This document shows, one piece after another, positions 26,316-38,720 of a stretch of DNA of 64,000 bases. The notes below the pieces were generated by a model that saw only the letters and a list, made by a program, of their open reading frames with translations, did no database searches and was not told the DNA's origin. Position 1 is the stretch's first letter; the number at the start of each line of letters is the position of its first letter. A program made the translations under genes and the position numbers. Source of the stretch: Cyanoderma ruficeps (taxonomy: Eukaryota; Chordata; Aves; Passeriformes; Timaliidae); assembly GCA_008694505.1 (NCBI GenBank), contig VZDJ01000301.1:3077485-3141484 (forward strand), given 5' to 3'.

Positions 26316-29300
26316 ATGCCAGGCCTTTACGCCCTCTTGTCCTGGGAGGCTCTGCCCCTGAAGAGCTCCACGGTGAAGGCTTGTGCCAACGGATACTCCC
26401 TGAGCATCACTGCTCACCTCACGTACACCAACCCCCACAGGGAGCCTGTGGAAGGTAAGGGGGGTCTGTCAGGTCTAGCAGGGACCCAGGCTGCCTGCAT
26501 GGCCCCTTAAAAGCCCCTGTGCTGAAGAGCATCCTGTCTCCAGCCCCCCAAAACTTTGCTCTGTTTGGGGAGCAATGAGGGAGGCCAGCAGAGGTGGGGC
26601 CACTGTCACACACTGTGGGCAGGAGGAGAGTGAGACTGAGCAAACAGATTCCCATCACAGAGGAATAGGAGGATTTCATCCTCCTTCTGGGGTAGTGAGG
26701 CTCTGGGTTGCTCCTGTGTCTGGCTCGCGTGCGTCTCAGTGGTGCTGGAGGCAGACAGGCTCAGCGGGGCTCCCATGGGCCGTGCGTGCCGCAGCAATGG
26801 CTGTGCCGGGATCTGCCTCGGGGCTCTCTTCTGCCTGCAGGCATCTTCATCTACCCGCTGGAGGAGTCGGAGGTGGTGGCCGGCTTTGAGGCAGCAGTGG
26901 GCAGCCGGCGGGTGACATTCCAGCTCCAGAACCGGCACCGGGTGCAGGACTGCTGCCTCCAGTGCAGCCCCAGCCCCGGCCAGCTGCGCCGCTGTGCCAG
27001 CGGTGAGTGCTGTGGCATGGGTGATGCTGTTGGATGTTCCTGGCCAGGAGGCTCAGAATGGGCAGGAGGAAGTGTGGGGGAATACGAGGGGCTGAGAGCC
27101 CCTACCAGACTACCCCAGTGCCTGCCAGGTTGCTGGGGCTGAAGATCTCAATGTCTCCTTTCCCCTCCCTCCCCTCTTCTGGGGCTCTGCCATCATTCGC
27201 ACAGCCTTTGTGACACCTGTGCTCTGCTGTCGCCTTTGGGAGCAATTAGGGTCACTAATGACCTCCTCCACAACCCCACATGCCTCACTGACCTCCCCCC
27301 ATCCCTCATCCCTCTCCTGCCCAGGCCACCTTGTCTTGGATGAGGATGTGGAGCGCTCCACCTTCATCATTGTCACTGGCACACTGTGCCCATCGGAGAG
27401 CCTGGCTGTAACCCTGATCACGGTGCAGGAGCTGCCCACGCTACCCGACGGGGCCCTGCGCCTCCTCCTGCCCTCCATCCTCACGCCCCACATCCCCGCC
27501 GACCCCGAGAGCGAGCCGGCAAGCTTGTGTGACGACAGGTTGGCCCTATGGTGATTTTCATGGCTTCCTCAGTCTCTGCCATCCCAGGGGGGTGATGCCA
27601 ATGCTGGGCGAGCAGGGCAGGGGGGCAGGAGCCATCACCCCCTCTCCCCTTGCAGCCCCACCAGCTGTTTTGGGGGGCCAGGTGCCCGGAGCCAGTCACC
27701 CACTGTGGTGCCTGTGGAGAGAATGGATGTCTTTCGGGGACGACCCTACAACCCTTTTCCTTACGAGTTTGCCTTCGAGCTGCTGGTGAAGGGCCCCTGC
27801 TTGCTGGCAGGTAGGGGGTGTGGCTTGGGTGTTATCAGTTGGTTGTGTAAAACCTCCTCAAAATGTGGGTCGTGTTCCCTGGTCCCTCCCTTCTAGGAGG
27901 ATGTGAGGGCCTGTTCCTGGGCATCCTCTTGCATTCCCTCCAGGTGAAGAAGCCCTTTTTTTCCTCATTCCATCCCTGGGGCTGGGACCCCTCAAAGTCA
28001 CCCTGCCTGTGCTTTGGGCAGCTCTAGGTCAGCAGCCTCCTTTCCCGGGGTGATGTGATGCACTGGGGAGAGGGTGGGTGAGGAGGGGAAGATGGCTGCT
28101 TGGTGGGGATGTGCTCCTTGCTGCTGGCCCAGTCAATCCCGTTAGCTCTGTCAGGAACAAGCCACTGCTGTGGGGCCTGGTGGGTGCGGGGCTGAGGAGG
28201 GGGTTTTTGCGGGACTTACCTGTTGCCTTTCCTTCTCTGCAGGGCTGGAGAGCCCATCACATGCCCTGAGAGCTGATGCTGACCCCTGGGCCAGTTCTGC
28301 CACCACCACGTGTGTCACCCTAGCCGAGCCCCACCGCTATGACAGGGACCTGGAGATCATCCTCTACCCTTGTGGTGAGGGGAGATGGTGCCCTTGGAGG
28401 GTTTGAGGCATCACCCCAGAAACAGTCAGAGCATCCCCCAGCCCCTTGAAGCACAGGGTAGCTCGAAACTCTCCTGTGCTCCCCAGAGCCCCACAGCCCC
28501 CACCTGGTGATTGAGGATGGCACCATGACATACCCTGAGTACGAGGCGCACATCCGGAGCCGCCGGGATTTCGTGCGGATTGCCAGGAAGGACAGCAGTG
28601 GCGAGAGACAGGTGACAGGGCACAGCTACTGCTGCCCCAGCCAAGACAAAACGGGGAGGTGGTGGGATGTGGGTGAGGAAGACCTTGGTGTGGTCCAGAG
28701 GGTGTGAGAAAGCCTCTGACCTGCCTGGCTCGCAGGTGGCTTTTGTGCAGAAGCGTTTCCACAAAGACATCTTCCCCAACCCTGTGCTGATGCTGAACTT
28801 CTGCCCGGCTGTGGAGGGTGTCCCCGGGGACCTGCAGGGCGTCACCCGGGAGATCCTCTTCCTCATTGACTGCAGCGACACCATCAGTGGCTCTGACCTT
28901 GATAAGGTCAAGGTGAGGCACGGCCATGGGTCCAGGGGTGCTCCCTGGGTGGCCAGCCTTTAGCAGCTGGTCCCTGCTGTCACCTCAGGAGGCTTTGCTG
29001 GTGGCCCTGAAGAGCCTCCCATCAGGAACACTGCTCAACCTTGCCAGCTTTGGCACTGACATCAAGCCAATCTTCCCATCCAGTCGCCTCTGCAGCAACG
29101 TGAGTATCACAGGCAAATCCTGGGTATCCACTAACTCCTCTTTGTCCTCCTCCCAGCTCCTTGACTTGAGGTGGGGGCTGGCGAGCCAGGGGACCACTGC
29201 GAGGCTGGCTCTTTGTGCTGACAGGAGACGTTGCGGCGTGCCTGCGAGCACATCGGCGGACTGCGGGCAGACCCTGGTGGCACCAACCTGCTGGCAGCCC

Positions 29301-32300
29301 TGGGCTGGGCGCTGGCACAGCCCCTCCACCATGGCTACCCTCGCCAGCTGTTCCTCTTCACCGGCGCGGCAGTGGGCAATGCAAGCAGGATCCTCCGGCT
29401 GGTGCGCAGGCAGGCCAGCACCGTCAGGTATGGCACGGGCACTGCGGCAGGTCTCGGTGTTCTCTAATTCCCCTGCGCTGTTCCCACCAATTTCTCCTTG
29501 TGCAGCCTCAAATCTTACCCCTGTCTGCCCCAAGGGTGTCCTTCACCCATCACATGCCTCAGCTCATCAGCTTGGCTCTTCCTGGGGTGCCCCAGCACAG
29601 AGCCAGGGCAGCACTCTGGCTGTCAGAGACCTCTGCCCATCCCTGCTAAAGGGCTTACCCCTGGGTTTTCCAGCTCCCAGCCCCCTCCCAGCCATGGTTT
29701 TCCATCCTCTGGCTCCCCGGCAGGTGCTTCAGCTTTGGCATGGGCCCGCAGGCATGCCGGCGGCTTCTGAAGGCCATGGCCAAGGTGAGCCGGGGCCGTG
29801 CCGAGTTCCTGAGTCCGGCCGAGAGGCTGCAGCCCAAGGTAACACCCGGGCAGGGGCGTGGGGGGCCCTGGGGACACCACTGTGTCTGACACTGTCTCCA
29901 CTCCCCACCCCAGCTGATCAAGTCCCTGAAGAAGGCCATCGAGCCAGCCATCAGCGACATCACCATCGACTGGTACGTCCCTGACAGCATGGAGGCTCTG
30001 CTCTCACCCACCGAGCTCCCGGCCCTCTACCCCGGTGACCGACTCGTCAGCTACTGTGTCCTCTACAGCATCGCCCGCTTCGGTGACAGGCGCCCACTGG
30101 TACCACTGCCACTGGCCTGGGGAGGATGGCACGGTCCCAGTGCTACTGGCTGGGGTGCTGATGGTGGTGTCCTCTCTCTCCTAGGGCCAGGAAGGGGCTC
30201 GCCAGAGCTCCCGGGGTTCAGCCTTTCTTTCCCAGCAGGAAGCACCCAGTCCCAGGGAGAGCCACCAGCCACCCCAGAGCAACCCAGGAACTGGGGATGT
30301 CTCCCTGGAGCTTTTTGCTGGAAGTACAGAGGTGTCAGAGCGGAGTGAGTGGGGTCCAGAGCTGGGGTGGGGGGCAGCTGTGGAGGCCGTGGGCTGACAG
30401 GGTGTGTGCTCACCGGGCAGGTATCGATCCTGTTTCTGGGGGAGACATCTGGAAGCGGATTTACCAGCCCTCCTACATCCAGGAGCAGTATGTCCTGACA
30501 CACTGTTCTGTCAGCACTGACCGCAGCCAGGGGCTGCTCTCCCGCAGCTCCACCAGCAGCGAGTCCACTGGCTCCCGAGATGTGGCCCCCGAGGGTGGCT
30601 CCTCAGCTCCTGGTGCTGATGTCACCTCCCAGCAGGGCCAGAAGAGCCTGTCCCTCTGCGAGTCCTCCACCAAATCTGCCCCGCTGCCCTCTGCCCCAGC
30701 TGGCACCAAGGTAAGAATGCCAATGGGGTGCAGGGGCTCATGGTGTGGGGGTTGTTCGTGGCTTAGCTGGAGCCTTGCTGCCCTGTTGTACCCAGGCATC
30801 TGCCCCCTGGGCTGGGAAGCAGAGTGCTGCAGCCTGGATTTTAAGCAAGGATCAGCAATGGATGCCATGAGGATGTTCCTTGGGTGGTTTTGCCCTACTG
30901 GAGTGGGACAGCTGGGGACCAAGCAGCTAGTCCCTTAGTGTCCCCGGCCAGGAGTCAGCTGAGTGTCTAACAGACCCCTAGGCCAACTCAGTGACGCCTT
31001 AAAGCTGCAGAAACCAAATGAAAATAGCTGGGCTGGCATCATGTAACAAATCTGTTGAGCTGGAGAGGAAGGGCTGGCTGGCTGGGTTTCAGCCTGGCTC
31101 CTTCAGCCCTCAGCCAACACTGCCAGACACTTCATTAGCGATGGGCCACATCCCTGCTGCTTCATACCTGGGTTTAAAACCCAGCTGGGTCACTGGGATG
31201 GGGAAAGGCAGCTGCCCTGGTGAGGATGGCCCCAAGGCTTGGTGAGACCAGCTAGACCAGCTGTCACCCAGCACCAGGACACGCTCCTTCCCAATGGCAC
31301 GGCTTAGGTAACTCACTCCTGTCGCCCAGCAGCACAGCTGGTGACCTTTGCTGCTGAAATGTCAAGCGTAAGTGATTTCCCTGCAGAGTAAATGATCCTC
31401 CCAGCTCCCTGCTGCCGAGGCGAGAGGTGGCATGGGTGCCACTGCCCTGACATGGCTTTTAGGGGAAGCATCTCAATGCAGGGACATCACTCTGCACCGG
31501 GCAATGCATCCCATTGTAACATCATCCAGCCTGAGTATCCTTGTTAACCTCACTGCTGCACACACACAAATCCCTGGCAACTTCAGCATCAGCCTGAGTC
31601 AGTCCCCAGGGATGTTTGCAAACTCTTGTGTGGGTGCTTCCCATGTCTATGGTGCCAGAGCAGCATCCCTGGGAGGCAGCTGGTGCCAGCCTGCAGAGCA
31701 CTGGGGCTGACGACAGCCAAGGCTGCAGCCAGCAGCCGGAGAGGCACAGGTGCCCCATCACAGCTCAGTGCAATCTGGGCTCTGTGCTGGGCTTGCCAAC
31801 AGCCTTCTCCCCACCGCAGGTGACAGTGGCCCTGAGCACAGAGGAGCTGGCACGGCAGAAGAAGGTGCTGGCACGTGCTGCCCTGGCTGGGCGCAGCTTT
31901 TCCACACCACACGGGGAGCTGGATGCCCATCGGCTCCGCCAGGCCCTGGAAAAGGTGTCACAGAAGAGGAACCAGTCCCTGGAGGGGCAGCTAGATGAGC
32001 TGAGACCCCAGCCACAGCAAATGCAGCCCAGTGCAATGGAATCAAGTATATGCCGGCTCTGGGATGAGGGCAGTGGGGATGGAGCCAGGTGCCCCTGCCT
32101 TGCTGAGCCCACCCTTTGCCGTTGCCCAGATAACCTCCTCTCGCCCACCCACCTGGACTGGGACATGCTAGTGGAGCCCTCCTACCTCTTCGGTGCCTCA
32201 CCAGCGGCACCCGAGCCAGGCCAGCCCAGCCCGGGTGATGCCAGCACGCCCCTGCGCTGCCAAGTGGTGATCCACGCGCTGCGAGCCGGCAAGCCGGTGT

Positions 32301-34721
32301 CCTGGGAAGTGACAGCCTCGCTGGAGTCACTGCTGCAGCCAAGGGAGGGGCCGGGCAGGGAGGACCCACCGCGGCGGGTGGCCAAAGCCTGGGACAAGCC
32401 GCTGCACCGCCTGGCAGCGCGCTCAGTCGTGCGGGACAACGAGAGCGTGGCACAGCAGGAAGCCAAGCTGGACCACGGTGGGTGTTGGTGCGCGCCCCCG
32501 GTGCGGCTCCGGGATCCTCCCCGCTCTAACCGCGTCGCTCCGGGCAGGTTTCGCCCGCCGGTTCCGCCTGAAAGCCGTGCAAACCAGCAAAGCCTGCAAC
32601 GTGCCTTCCCTCTACACCCGCCTGGTGCCCGTGGATGGTGCCACGCAGGCAGCCCTGCCCGCAGCCCCCGAGGTGTGGGGCATAGGTAGGGACAAGGGCC
32701 TGGTGGGATAGGGAGGGGACAGCAAGGGGCCAGAGGGTTGAGGTGACATCATCCCTTGCAGCTGGCTCTGCCAGCCGGACACGAACTGCTGCAGCAGGGA
32801 ATTGGCACCACCGGAGCTCCTCAGCGGGTCAGGGCCAGCAGCAGGATGTAGAAGAGCAGGATGAGGCCCCTGGCACTGCAGGTACTGAGTTAGACCTTTA
32901 TGGCAACTTATGCTCCCCAGGGATCTGTCCTGGGGCCTCTGGAGACCCTCAGCTGGTGGCTGTGTGGGGCTGGTCCTGCCTAGGGTGCTGTGGATATCCC
33001 GACAGAGGCATCTGCCCCGCAGTGGAGATGGGGGGGGGAGTGAGAGGACAGTATAGCAGCCCCTAAGAGCAGCTGTGAGCCTCGAGGGTCCCTGGAGCCC
33101 AGGGCCCCACAAGACTTTGCTCTTTTGCAGAGCGAGACGAGATTGCCAGGTCTCTGGGCAGCATTTCCTCCCCTACCTTTGGCTGGGAAAAACAGAACTA
33201 CTCAAACGGTGTGTCCAGGCTGGAGGGGGCCAAGGGCTGGATGAGGGTGGGAGATGGGGTACCCTTGATGCCTTGCCACAGCTGGAGCATCCACTGTGCC
33301 CTCAGTACCCTGGGCACATGGGCTGAGCTGCCCTCCCCGGGACTGGGCAGTGGAACACACCTCTGGGTGCCTCATGTTCCCACTGTGCTTAACTTTTCCC
33401 CTTGCAGGGCCTCCATCCAGCCCCTCCACCACCTCCATGGGCTCCCAGAAATCCACAGAGAGCATTGGAGGCTCCAGGTGACACTGTGGGATGGGGGGAT
33501 GCAAGGGACCAAAAAATGGCATGTTGTGGGGAGAGGGGGACAGTGACACTTTTTGGGAGCTGCTGGTCCTATGTCCCCTGCCAGCTCCTGCAGCGTAAGT
33601 GGCAGGGGTGGGGGGGGGTGGGGGGGGAGGGGGCTGGCTCTCCAGCCCCTTCCCTGCAGCAGTTTGGTGTCCAGCTGCCTTTCAGGAATTCCTCCCAATC
33701 CTGTTATCTTGCCTGTGACCCCACAGGTTTAGCCTGAGCAGGCGCAGGGGTCCCAGCCTGGTGCTGCGCCCACTGTGCCTCAGCCCAGGAAGCGAGAGCT
33801 CCAGCAACCATGCCAGCCATGACTACCTCCCGCTGGTAAGGACCTGCTGCTCCCTGTCCCCATCCCAGTGGGGGGACCTGCCCTGCTGGGGGCCAGCTGA
33901 GCCACCCAGGTCATGCCCAGCAGCACAAGATGCTCCCAGAAGATGCCTGCTTAGCCCTGCTGCATCCTTAAATGTCTCTGGGGATCTTGGGTGGCTTTTT
34001 GGGGGCATTACTGTCCCTGTGCCCCAGGGACACGCCTGCAGCAGTATTTGGTGCTGCAGTGGGTTTGCACCCCTGCCTTTACCCCCCACTCGTCTGTCCC
34101 CCCTCCTTGCAGGTGCAGCTGCAGCAAGCCCGGGGGCCGTTCCAGCTTACCGAGAGCTTCTCCGAAGTGGTGCAAATCCCCCTGGACCGCCTGCGCCGAG
34201 CCTCCCCCTACGCCTCCCACCGTGCCAGCCTCAGCCCCGCGTCCCCAGGGGCCAGGAGCATGCCTGAGGCAGGACCTGGGGCTGAGGAGGGTGAGGAGCC
34301 CATCACAGTCCCACAGCCCAGCTCGCCCCCGTCCCGGAGCACTTGCTCTGAGGTGCCCAGCGCAGCCGTGTGGGCACAGGCCGACAGCGGGCACGGCTCC
34401 GAGTCCGACACCGGGCCCCACTCGGCTGCCCCCTCTGAGGCCGGTGTGAGCTGTCAGGATGTGGGGCCGGAGGATCTGGAGAGTGCCAGCTGGGCCACGG
34501 CCGTGGCCTTGGCGTGGCTGGAGCATCGCTGCGCTGGGTTCTTTGAGGAGTGGGAGCTGGTGGCAGCCAAGGCAGATGCGTGGCTGCAGGCACAGCGCCT
34601 GCCCGAGGGGGTGGACGTGGGCTGCCTCAAAGGGGCAGCCCGGCACTTGTTCCTGCTGCTGCGTCACTGGGATGAGAACATCAAGCTGAACATGCTGTGC
34701 TACAACCCCAACAACGTCTGA
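26316..34721 (+). CDS. VWA5B2: VWA5B2, von Willebrand factor A domain-containing 5B2 (20 coding exons)
   Basis: Coding exons: 26316-26454, 26841-27002, 27325-27538, 27656-27810, 28243-28374, 28487-28611, 28736-28912, 28989-29099, 29225-29427, 29724-29838, 29914-30099, 30185-30344, 30421-30710, 31820-32477, 32548-32685, 32762-32881, 33131-33208, 33408-33477, 33727-33835, 34113-34721. They sum to 3951 nt (1316 aa; human about 1242) in one frame. The start MPGLY matches the human N-terminus, with an acceptor at 26297-26298 just upstream. An N-terminal VIT domain (about 1-140) is followed by a VWA domain (about 345-520). Its MIDAS is degenerate: D354-C-S-D-T instead of DxSxS. A long Ser/Pro-rich region follows, then a conserved C-terminal block (TWATAVALAWLEHRC, LLRHWDENIKLN). 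Function is poorly known. The 658-nt exon 31820-32477 could hide a tiny intron near 32090, but splicing there would hit a stop, so read-through was kept. Confidence 0.95.
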
Positions 34722-34738
34722 TGGCTGCCCCAGGGGCC

Positions 34739-34744
34739 AATAAA
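34739..34744 (+). terminator. VWA5B2: VWA5B2 poly(A) signal AATAAA
   Basis: Only 18 bases after the stop codon, giving a very short 3' UTR. The convergent ALG3 signal is about 415 bases away, and the stretch between holds nothing recognisable. Confidence 0.8.
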
Positions 34745-35157
34745 AACACCTGGCTCCAAGCCACCTGCACCGGTGTCTCTGTTACAAGCAGAGAGCTGCT
34801 GGCTCTGTACAGGCCATGCTACAACTTACCAGAATCCTAGGAGGGGGTCACCTCCTTCCCAGCCATCTCTGGTGGGAGGGAGCAGGCAGGGGAATAGGAA
34901 AAGCTGTACTGGAGGGATTCCTGGGCTCCATCAAAGTAAATGAAACCTTGAGGCAAAGCAGCTCTGCAGCACCTCTGTTGTAACCTCATCCCAGAGGCTG
35001 CTGCCCAGCCCTGGGCATCCCTTTCCCACAGCTGGGAACAAGAGTGCCCATGGCTCTAGAAGCTGCTCTGCCTTCCCTCAGGTGGGGCAAGACCAGGGAC
35101 AGCTGTTCTGACATCATCACAGGACAAGGATTTTGGGGAAGGGCACACAAAGCCCCC

Positions 35158-35163
35158 TTTATT
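35158..35163 (-). terminator. ALG3: ALG3 poly(A) signal (AATAAA on minus strand)
   Basis: Plus-strand TTTATT about 170 bases beyond the ALG3 stop codon; the only canonical signal in the 3' flank. Confidence 0.8.
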
Positions 35164-35330
35164 TAGGAAGTCCTGCCTTTTGGGGGTGCTCACACCTGAC
35201 CCCTTTGCACAGTTCCAGGGCTCATGGCCCTCTTAGGATTGCTGTGGGCAGCCTGGCAGTCAAGCGGGAAAAGAGCAGGCAGATGGGGCAGTTCCAGAGG
35301 CCAGTTCCCACCGGCCAGCCATGCCCACTC

Positions 35331-38243
35331 TCACTGGGTTTTCTTGGACATGGCTGTGGGTTTCTTGCTCGGTGGAGGGGGGTGTGACACTGGCGTGGGG
35401 GCTGTGCCGTACCAGAGTTGGAGTAGGATGAGTCCATGGCAGACGTGCAGGGAGAGGGAGCTGCAGACTGTGGAGGGGTAGGTGTTCCAGCAGAGCTCGA
35501 TCACACCCAGCAGCAGCACCCTGTGCAGGGGGGAAAGCTGAGGGTCAGCGTGGGGGACACACCAGCCATCCTCACTCCCAAACCCCCAGCAGATGGGTGC
35601 TCCCCCTCCCTGCCAGCACACACTTGGGCATGTGGGCGAGCTTGGTGGTCGGGGTGCACCAGAGTAAGTAGGGCAGCGTGTGGAAATACCAGACGTAGAA
35701 CTGGTAGTGCAGGGAGCGGCTGCAGCAGACACCCAGGAAGTTGGAGGAGAAGAGGATGAAGACAATCCATGCACTGGCATTAAGGGGGCAAACACAGGAG
35801 GCTGGATCCCACAACAGCTCCCCAGCTGTCCAGCAGAGCTCCTTTCCCCAGGGCAGGCTGGTACAACAGCACTGCATGACCTGGAACCCAACCAGGTCTC
35901 TCCCTGCCCTGCCTTCTCCCTCTCTCCTTGCTGCCCACCCTGCCAAAGGATATTGTTGACAGTCAAGCGAGGGGATGCAGGTTTCCTTTTGGCAGGATCC
36001 TTCAACAGAGTCAGGATGTTGTCTTTGGAACTGAGGGGGAAGAACAAACATTGATCTTAGCTGCTGAAACTCTTTCCCAACCCAAAGTTCCCCCGTGAGC
36101 CACAATACCTGGGTCGTACATTCCCCAAAACACAACAGTAATTGCCCTCCAACTCAGGCCTGCAACCCCAGGACTGCAGCACTGCAGGAGCAGGGGAGTC
36201 ATGGATCTGTATCCTGCACATGGAATTGGCAGGGATCAACCCATGGGGAACCCCAGGTCTCACCTGTGCCACCGGTGCAGTGCAAAGAGCCCCAGGCCTG
36301 CCAGGTGAGCCAGGAGCAGAGCAGCATGGAAGACTCGATTCTGGAAAACCTCTTCTGGGAGGAAGCGCCAGTTCACTGTCCATTTGAACTGGAACTGGCG
36401 GCCCAGGTCAAAGGAGCGTGTCAGGTACCCCAGGGGGTTCACCAGCAGGAAGGGCAGGCCCAGAACCACCTGCCAGGGACACACCAGCACCATCACAGAG
36501 CCATACGCCAGGTCACTGTTACCCTGGCTACCTCCTGAGAAGCCCAGTGCCATGTGTGGTGACAGGGACATTCAGCCAAAGATGAAAGTCACGTGAGTTA
36601 GATTATTTATCAACACCCAGCTTGCTGTGAGAGGCCACAGATGCTGGTACCACTGTCTCCACCCATGGCTCTGCAGCCTGGCAAGGCAGCCCACTATTCC
36701 CTGCTGTTGCAGCCAGTGCAAACAGGGACCCACCTGGAGAAGGGCACAGATGCAGAGCTTGGGGATACAGCCCAGGAGACCAAACCGTTGCAGGAGGAGG
36801 AAGAGGAGTCCAGGGGCGAAGAGCAGGATGTTCATCTTCACCGACACAGCCAGGCTGAGCAGGAAGCTGCATTACCACTGCGGACCCCACACGGGAGCCC
36901 AGGCAGCTGCTGAGCCAAGCGCAGCCTCCTCCTGGGGCTGAGCTGGCTCACACACCCAGCACAACACGGAGAGCAGCTCCCAGCCCCTCACCTGAAGAGA
37001 AGGCAGCCCCAGGACCAGCGCTCCTCCAGGAAGAGGTTGATGGCGAGGAAGAGGATGGCCATGGCCACCGGGTCATTAAAGAGCCGCAGGACAAAGATGG
37101 AATGGATGCGGTACGAGGCGCAGCACATGAAGAAGAAAACATACGGCGGGACCTTGGAGGGGACAGAGACACAAAAGGGTCATCAGCAGCCTGTCCTGGA
37201 CTCCCTGCTGCTACTGAGCTCCTCCAAACCTTAGCCCTGGCCCCGTGTCCGTTTCGCCGGGGTGAGGCTCAGCATTGGCCTCCCCAGGGGATGTCCCGAG
37301 GAGCAGGAGCCCCGGCCTCAGGGTACCTTGTTGGTCCGGCAGTAGATGCGGAAGACGAGGAGCAGGTTGAGGAGGTAGAGGCCGGCGAAGAGGTACTGTG
37401 CCAGGCGGATGTCGGCGCCGCGGCCGGTGACATGGTACAGCCCCAGGAAGATGTAAACGAAGCCGGCGGGGTAGCTGTGGGGAGACGGGAGTGAGGGGCC
37501 GGGCCCCGCGGCCCCTCCGGGAGCCGCTGGTCACTTAGAGCTGGGTGTCCCTGTCACTCACACCAGTGGCCCAGTGTCACCCTTCAGCTGGGTGTAGTCG
37601 AGGGTGCCGTTGGCGAAACCCTCCACCTCCTGCATGTAGGCCTTCCAGTCGATCTCGGTGTCTGCGGGACGGCGGGGTCAGGTGCGGCTCGGGGGGCACT
37701 GCAGGGGGCTCGGGGGCTGACCCACCTCCAAACCCGCCAGCCTGACCCTGTGCCTCCCTGCCATGCTGTCGGCACAGGCTCTTCCCCTGCCGTCCGCATC
37801 CAGGACCCCAAGCCCAGCCCTGTGTTCCTCCCTGGCCCCATCCAGGCGCCCCCGCCCGCCCCTATCCCCCTGCCCGGGGGATGCTGTCACTCGAGGGCCC
37901 GGGACAGGTCCGTCCGCCTGCCCGCGGCATCCCCGCCCCCCGCGCTATCCCAGGACGAGCCCCGCCACCACCTCCCACCCCGGGGCCGAGCTGTCCCTGC
38001 CCCCGGACCGCCCCGCGCCGTCCTGGACCGGCCCCGCCATCCCCGGGGTCAGCCCCAGGCAGCGCCGGGCCGGGCCGGGCCCCGGCACTCACAGGGGACC
38101 CTACGGATGACCCAGAGGTTGACGCCGCCCTCGGCCAGGCAGAGGCAGGCGGCCACCAGCGGGGTGTAGCGGGGCTCCAGCAGCGCCGCCCGCCGCTCTC
38201 GCCATGCCCGCCGCAGCGCTGCCGCCCCCCGCCCCGCCGCCAT
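35331..38243 (-). CDS. ALG3: ALG3, dolichyl-P-mannose alpha-1,3-mannosyltransferase (9 exons)
   Basis: Exons on the minus strand: 38243-38093, 37661-37562, 37474-37327, 37152-36992, 36854-36734, 36469-36264, 36030-35954, 35768-35624, 35520-35331; 1299 nt, 432 aa (human 438). ALG3 is the ER multi-pass enzyme that adds the first Dol-P-Man-derived mannose to Man5GlcNAc2-PP-dolichol on the luminal side. Conserved family segments are [10 protein letters not shown] (first membrane segment), [10 protein letters not shown] and GDTGPLVYPAG (luminal loop), [41 protein letters not shown], and [22 protein letters not shown]. The C-terminus ends in a lysine-rich [12 protein letters not shown], fitting ER retention. 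Eight exon ends fit GT-AG introns except intron 7, which only keeps frame as a U12-type AT-AT intron (see separate entry). The gene shares a promoter with EEF1AKMT4. Confidence 0.96.
35769..35953 (-). other. ALG3: ALG3 intron 7: U12-type 5' splice site ATATCCTTT, apparent AT 3' end
   Basis: The intron begins ATATCCTTT (minus strand, from 35953), the exact minor-spliceosome 5' consensus. Near its end is CCCCTTAAT, matching the U12 branch consensus TTCCTTAAY in its core. The 3' junction that joins ...AAC-A to GG-ATT-GTC and preserves the family text ([15 protein letters not shown] versus human LTPNQIV) falls after GCAT, 11 bases past the branch A. The only AG nearby (CCAG, five bases earlier) would frameshift the protein. 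No GT donor after exon 7 yields the right frame. Confidence 0.65.
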
Positions 38244-38720
38244 TCCGCTCCGTGTTTCCGCCCGGAGCCCTTAGCGAAGTGCACCCGCCGGGACCGGAAG
38301 CCGCACGTGGGGGCGCGGGCGCACGTGGCGCCCGGTGTTCCCGCCCCGCTCCCGGGCATGGAGCAGCGGCGCGCGCCCGCCGCCCCTCCCCGGTACGGGC
38401 GGCGCCGGTTCTGGGACGCTCTGTACCAGCGGGAGGGCGCCGAGACCCGCGAGTGGCTGGGGGGGCTCTCCCGGTTTCTCCCGCAGCTGGAGCCCGAGCT
38501 GCGCCCCGGTGACCGCATCCTCGTCCTCGGTACGTGCCCCATGCCCGGCGTGCCCGGTGGAGGGCGGGCGGGCGGGGCTCGGGGTCCCGCCGGTGGATGC
38601 ACTGGCGGTAGCCGCCAGGGGGCGGTGTGGCACCGGGCCGGTACCGGGAGCTGTGCCCAGCCCGGCCCGGCGGGGTGGCCGCAGTGCCGGGGGTGCTGAC
38701 GGGCGGCGGGGTGGGTATAA
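37300..38720. promoter_or_regulatory. Bidirectional CpG-island promoter of ALG3 and EEF1AKMT4
   Basis: The two start codons (38243 on minus, 38358 on plus) are divergent and only 114 bases apart, in dense CpG sequence without a TATA box. This head-to-head arrangement is the same as the human ALG3/EEF1AKMT4 pair. Confidence 0.85.

Noticed and set aside
31268..31290. REST/RE1-like element CAGCACCAGGACACGCTCC in a VWA5B2 intron
   Set aside because: The left half is good, but spacing is one base short and the right half has mismatches. A similar weak match near 23240 needs an extra base. Not strong enough without matrix scoring.
32084..32127. Possible 44-base intron (GTGCCC...CCCAG) in the large VWA5B2 exon
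   Set aside because: Too short for a spliceosomal intron, and splicing would create an immediate stop; reading through keeps frame.
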